Shown here one piece after another: positions 13,213-13,262 of a DNA stretch of 13,262 bases. The stretch is taken from positions 1 through 13,262 of the forward strand of contig CAXFLH010000030.1 of NCBI GenBank assembly GCA_964003875.1. Direction: 5' to 3'. A program made the translations under genes and the position numbers. Numbering within the stretch: the stretch's first letter is position 1; every line of letters begins with the position of its first letter. The DNA is from UBA8444 sp964003875 (GTDB taxonomy: Bacteria; Bacteroidota; Bacteroidia; Flavobacteriales; UBA7312). The notes under the pieces are model-generated. The model searched no databases. It had not been told where the DNA came from and saw nothing but the letters and a program-made list of their open reading frames with translations.

Positions 13213-13262
13213 TGACCTGGCTGGGGCTCGAACCCAGGACCCTCTCCTTAAAAGGGAGATGC
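13213..13262 (-). tRNA. tRNA-Lys (anticodon TTT), partial, 5' part beyond the window
   Basis: The visible 50 nt run from the end of the D-arm to the discriminator. The anticodon stem TCTCC/GGAGA encloses the loop CTTTTAA, giving TTT (reads AAA and AAG). The T-arm is CTGGG-TTCGAGC-CCCAG. The 3' acceptor strand is CCAGGTC with discriminator A at 13213. The next bases are CAA, not CCA, so CCA is added after transcription. About 23 nt of the 5' end are missing. Confidence 0.93.

Noticed and set aside
1..13262. CRISPR array, transposase, integrase, toxin-antitoxin or defence genes
   Set aside because: No spaced direct repeats, terminal inverted repeats around a gene, or characteristic proteins were seen on either strand. 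The tRNA genes show no integrated element next to them inside the window.

Overview
The window looks like a chromosomal housekeeping segment from a Bacteroidota bacterium, most likely a Flavobacteriales-type organism. The signs are an AT-rich base composition, many copies of the Bacteroidota -7 promoter motif TAnnTTTG a few bases upstream of start codons, almost no Shine-Dalgarno sequences, a DUF2147 secreted protein, a PorE-like TPR/propeller/OmpA protein and a fused formiminotransferase-cyclodeaminase. No mobile element, phage gene, CRISPR array or defence system is visible. Genus is not assignable from sequence reading alone.

Layout: (1) 1-1798, minus strand: the 5' part of a riboflavin gene (ribB or ribBA, cut by the window edge), a secreted DUF2147 protein, a probable ~80-nt small RNA with its own promoter and terminator, and a DUF4442 hotdog-fold protein. 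(2) 1836-3995, plus strand: a tightly overlapping operon of surE, a small three-helix membrane protein of unknown function, and lpxB (TTG start). (3) 3996-4324: a non-coding convergent gap with inverted repeats. (4) 4325-7271, minus strand: hutI and the bifunctional ftcD, the last two stages of histidine degradation. (5) 7351-11626, plus strand: aroC, an acidic amino acid symporter and a PorE-like OmpA-family protein, spaced by 2 nt and by a 1-nt overlap. (6) 11631-12807, minus strand: trmD and rplS, then a terminator. (7) 12808-13262: an AT-rich non-coding stretch with palindromes, a plus-strand terminator, tRNA-Leu(GAG), a terminator, and the 3' part of tRNA-Lys(TTT).

The genes serve core functions: flavin synthesis, lipid A synthesis, chorismate synthesis, histidine catabolism feeding glutamate and the folate C1 pool, acidic amino acid uptake, envelope/peptidoglycan attachment and possibly type IX secretion, and translation (L19, m1G37 methylation, tRNAs). 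The items most worth checking are the small RNA candidate at 1164-1243, the recurrent leaderless promoter/start geometry (trmD, aroC, DUF4442), the PorE-like protein, the unknown membrane protein between surE and lpxB, and the palindrome-rich gap ending in a terminator that faces the tRNA genes.
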